A DNA stretch of 7,436 bases. Origin: an uncultured Sphingobacteriaceae bacterium. Lineage in GTDB: Bacteria > Bacteroidota > Bacteroidia > Sphingobacteriales > Sphingobacteriaceae. Under the pieces are notes generated by a model, which saw only the letters and a list, made by a program, of their open reading frames with translations, was not told the DNA's origin and made no database searches. The position numbers and the translations under genes are program-made. Shown here piece after piece: positions 6,287 through 7,436 of the stretch; position 1 is the stretch's first letter, and each line of letters begins with the position of its first letter. The stretch is taken from contig CALNCF010000123.1 of NCBI GenBank assembly GCA_937875035.1, positions 1 through 7,436 on the forward strand, in the 5' to 3' direction.

Positions 6287-6913
6287 ATGCCGCATCCTGT
6301 CATCACTCCATATATCACATCGAAAAAAGCCTTTGTCTTCGACCTCGATAATACGCTTTACCCCGAAAAAGATTTCCTGTACCAGGTCTATTATATGATC
6401 GGGCAGTTTATCGAATACCAGGAAACCCACGAGCACGACAAGGTGACCCGTTTCCTGGTGGATGAATTTGAGCAGCATGGACGTACCCGGCTGTTCGATA
6501 AGCTTATCGACCGTTTTGCACTGAAGCCGGAATACATGGAGAACTTTCTCCGCCTGCTCAGAACCGCGCGTCTTCCCCTGAAATTGCTGCTGTTTCCGCA
6601 AATGGAGCTTCTGCTGAACGAATTGGTGAAAGAGGGTAAGCAACTTTACATTCTTACGAACGGCACGCCAGAACAGCAGTTCAACAAGGTGATGCAGGTG
6701 GAGTGGAAGGGTTTGCAGCATCATATCAAATGTTATTTTTCCAACGAGATCAAGCCTAAGCCTGCGCCCGATTCCCTGTTAAAGCTTATGGAAGACCAGG
6801 GGCTGGAGCCGCAGGAGCTGATCTTTATTGGCGAAGAGGACCGCCTGTGTGCCGAAGCAGCAGGGGTAGATTACCTTGATGTGCAGGTGTTGCTTACACA
6901 GATAGAAGATTGA
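6287..6913 (+). CDS. HAD-superfamily hydrolase, probable phosphatase (subfamily I)
   Basis: This encodes 208 aa. Motif I is FVFDLDNTLYP (16-26), with Asp19 as the nucleophile and Asp21 as acid/base. A helical cap follows (about 28-100), as in subfamily IA. Motif II is ILTNGTP (122-128, Thr124). Motif III is the lysine of KPKPAPD (156-162, probably Lys158). Motif IV should follow at FIGEEDRLCAEAAGV (180-194), but has GEED in place of the usual GDxxxD. The fold and the three other motifs leave little doubt about the superfamily. The most likely activity is phosphate-monoester hydrolysis in the cytoplasm, on a small phosphorylated metabolite. It starts 28 nt after the ATP-grasp stop, on the same strand and without an intervening terminator, so it is probably the third gene of that operon. 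An N-terminal extension of about 12 residues precedes motif I. Confidence 0.87.
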   Translation: MPHPVITPYITSKKAFVFDLDNTLYPEKDFLYQVYYMIGQFIEYQETHEHDKVTRFLVDEFEQHGRTRLFDKLIDRFALKPEYMENFLRLLRTARLPLKLLLFPQMELLLNELVKEGKQLYILTNGTPEQQFNKVMQVEWKGLQHHIKCYFSNEIKPKPAPDSLLKLMEDQGLEPQELIFIGEEDRLCAEAAGVDYLDVQVLLTQIED

Positions 6914-6963
6914 AGCTCCATCTTCTTACAAGATCATCTTTCCCGTCCTCATCGCTATAGGCC

Positions 6964-6996
6964 GGAAATAAAGAAGCCCCGGTCGCGCCGGGGCTT
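6964..6996 (-). terminator. Intrinsic terminator of the SRPBCC gene, possibly bidirectional
   Basis: A perfect 9-bp GC-rich inverted repeat (6974-6982 and 6988-6996, AAGCCCCGG / CCGGGGCTT) encloses a 5-nt loop. On the minus strand it starts 22 nt after the SRPBCC stop and is followed by CTTTATTTCC. On the plus strand the T-run is missing, but the stem lies 60 bp after the HAD stop and may also end that operon. Confidence 0.8.
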
Positions 6997-7018
6997 GTAA
7001 TCATATATGATAACCTGT

Positions 7019-7436
7019 TTATTCGCAGTGCTGCCTGATATTGGCAAGACCTGCTTCAAAGTCCTTACCCATCATGCCATCCATAATAACCCCGAAATAT
7101 TTCTTAACCGGGTTGTTGCCCATATCGCCTTCGGCGATCCAGGTGAGGGTGGTGCTTGTGCTGTCGCCGATCAGTTCGAAACGACCCTCCATCGGGGGCA
7201 TGTTTTCAAACATGAGTACGTATTTAACCAGCTTGTTCGTGTCAATTTCCGTGATCTTCAGGCTGCCGTTCCCGGTTTCCCTGCTTGTCCATTGCTGCTC
7301 AGCGCCTACGCCAGCCTCGGGGCCCGCATACGACATGACGACCTGGCTGTCCATCTTTTGCCAGGGATTCCAGTTCTGCCAGTTCTGAAGATTGACCAGC
7401 TCATCGAAGACCTGGTCTACCGGGGCCTTCATTTCC
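7019..7436 (-). CDS. SRPBCC (START-like) domain protein, N-terminus outside the window
   Basis: The reading frame is open to base 7436. An internal ATG lies at 7432-7430, but the codon before it (GAA) is also open and MKAPVDQVFDELVNLQNWQ is the usual first strand and helix of the SRPBCC fold (family pattern I-x-A-P-x-x-x-V-F/W-x-x-x-x-x-x-x-x-x-W). The true start, often preceded in this group by a membrane anchor, therefore lies beyond the edge. The 137 residues from that Met continue with NWNPW (19-23), alternating beta strands (for example GRFELIGDSTSTTLTW) and a long C-terminal helix (about 106-135). The general family (Polyketide_cyc2-like, CoxG-like) binds hydrophobic ligands, but no ligand or role can be assigned here. 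It converges on the HAD gene, with a terminator hairpin between them. Confidence 0.78.
   Translation of the reverse strand, partial: EMKAPVDQVFDELVNLQNWQNWNPWQKMDSQVVMSYAGPEAGVGAEQQWTSRETGNGSLKITEIDTNKLVKYVLMFENMPPMEGRFELIGDSTSTTLTWIAEGDMGNNPVKKYFGVIMDGMMGKDFEAGLANIRQHCE

Noticed and set aside
6188..6724. A 178-codon open frame on the minus strand across the ATP-grasp/HAD junction
   Set aside because: It is antisense to two genes with clear motifs, is rich in Leu, Gln, His and Lys without domain pattern, and looks like a by-product of the codon use of the HAD gene.
5200..6913. ATP-grasp plus HAD as part of a tellurite-resistance (Ter) type biosynthetic module
   Set aside because: Ter-linked modules also carry phosphoribosyltransferase-like and TerD-type genes; none is in the window, so the pairing alone is not enough.
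6904..6926. A 7-bp stem (AGAAGAT / ATCTTCT, 9-nt loop) over the HAD stop codon as terminator
   Set aside because: It is AT-rich, overlaps the coding end and has no following T-run; the GC-rich stem at 6974-6996 is a far better candidate.

Overview
The window looks like chromosomal DNA of a member of the Bacteroidota, most likely close to the Chitinophagaceae. This is inferred from three things. Several starts are preceded by Bacteroidota-type promoter elements (TTTG, about 20 nt, then TAnnTTTG-like) only 10-15 nt upstream. Clear Shine-Dalgarno sequences are largely absent. The LolD, SucC and beta-barrel proteins resemble those of that phylum. No mobile element, CRISPR array, tRNA or rRNA was seen.

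Left part (1-2002, minus strand): sucC (succinyl-CoA synthetase beta subunit) has its own promoter and a strong intrinsic terminator. It is followed by a small outer-membrane beta-barrel gene whose promoter starts in the tail of that terminator. The barrel gene runs, with a 2-nt gap, into the 5' end of a Sua5/YrdC-type threonylcarbamoyl-AMP synthase gene that leaves the window at base 1.

Middle part (2003-4475): a 341-bp gap without a convincing gene, then plus-strand lolD (ATPase of lipoprotein release). lolD converges on a minus-strand GT-C type membrane glycosyltransferase; the two reading frames overlap by 4 bp at their stop codons.

Right part (4559-6913, plus strand): divergent from the glycosyltransferase is a compact three-gene run: a PIG-L/LmbE-type zinc deacetylase, a CarB-like ATP-grasp ligase (1-nt TAATG overlap) and a HAD phosphatase (28 nt further on). 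Together they look like a small biosynthetic or tailoring pathway: deacetylate an N-acetyl group, ligate a carboxylate to the freed amine, remove a phosphate. The divergent membrane glycosyltransferase would be a plausible user of the product. The product cannot be read from the sequence, and this module is the most interesting part of the window.

Right end (6974-7436): a GC-rich terminator hairpin separates the HAD gene from a convergent SRPBCC-fold gene that is cut by the window edge.
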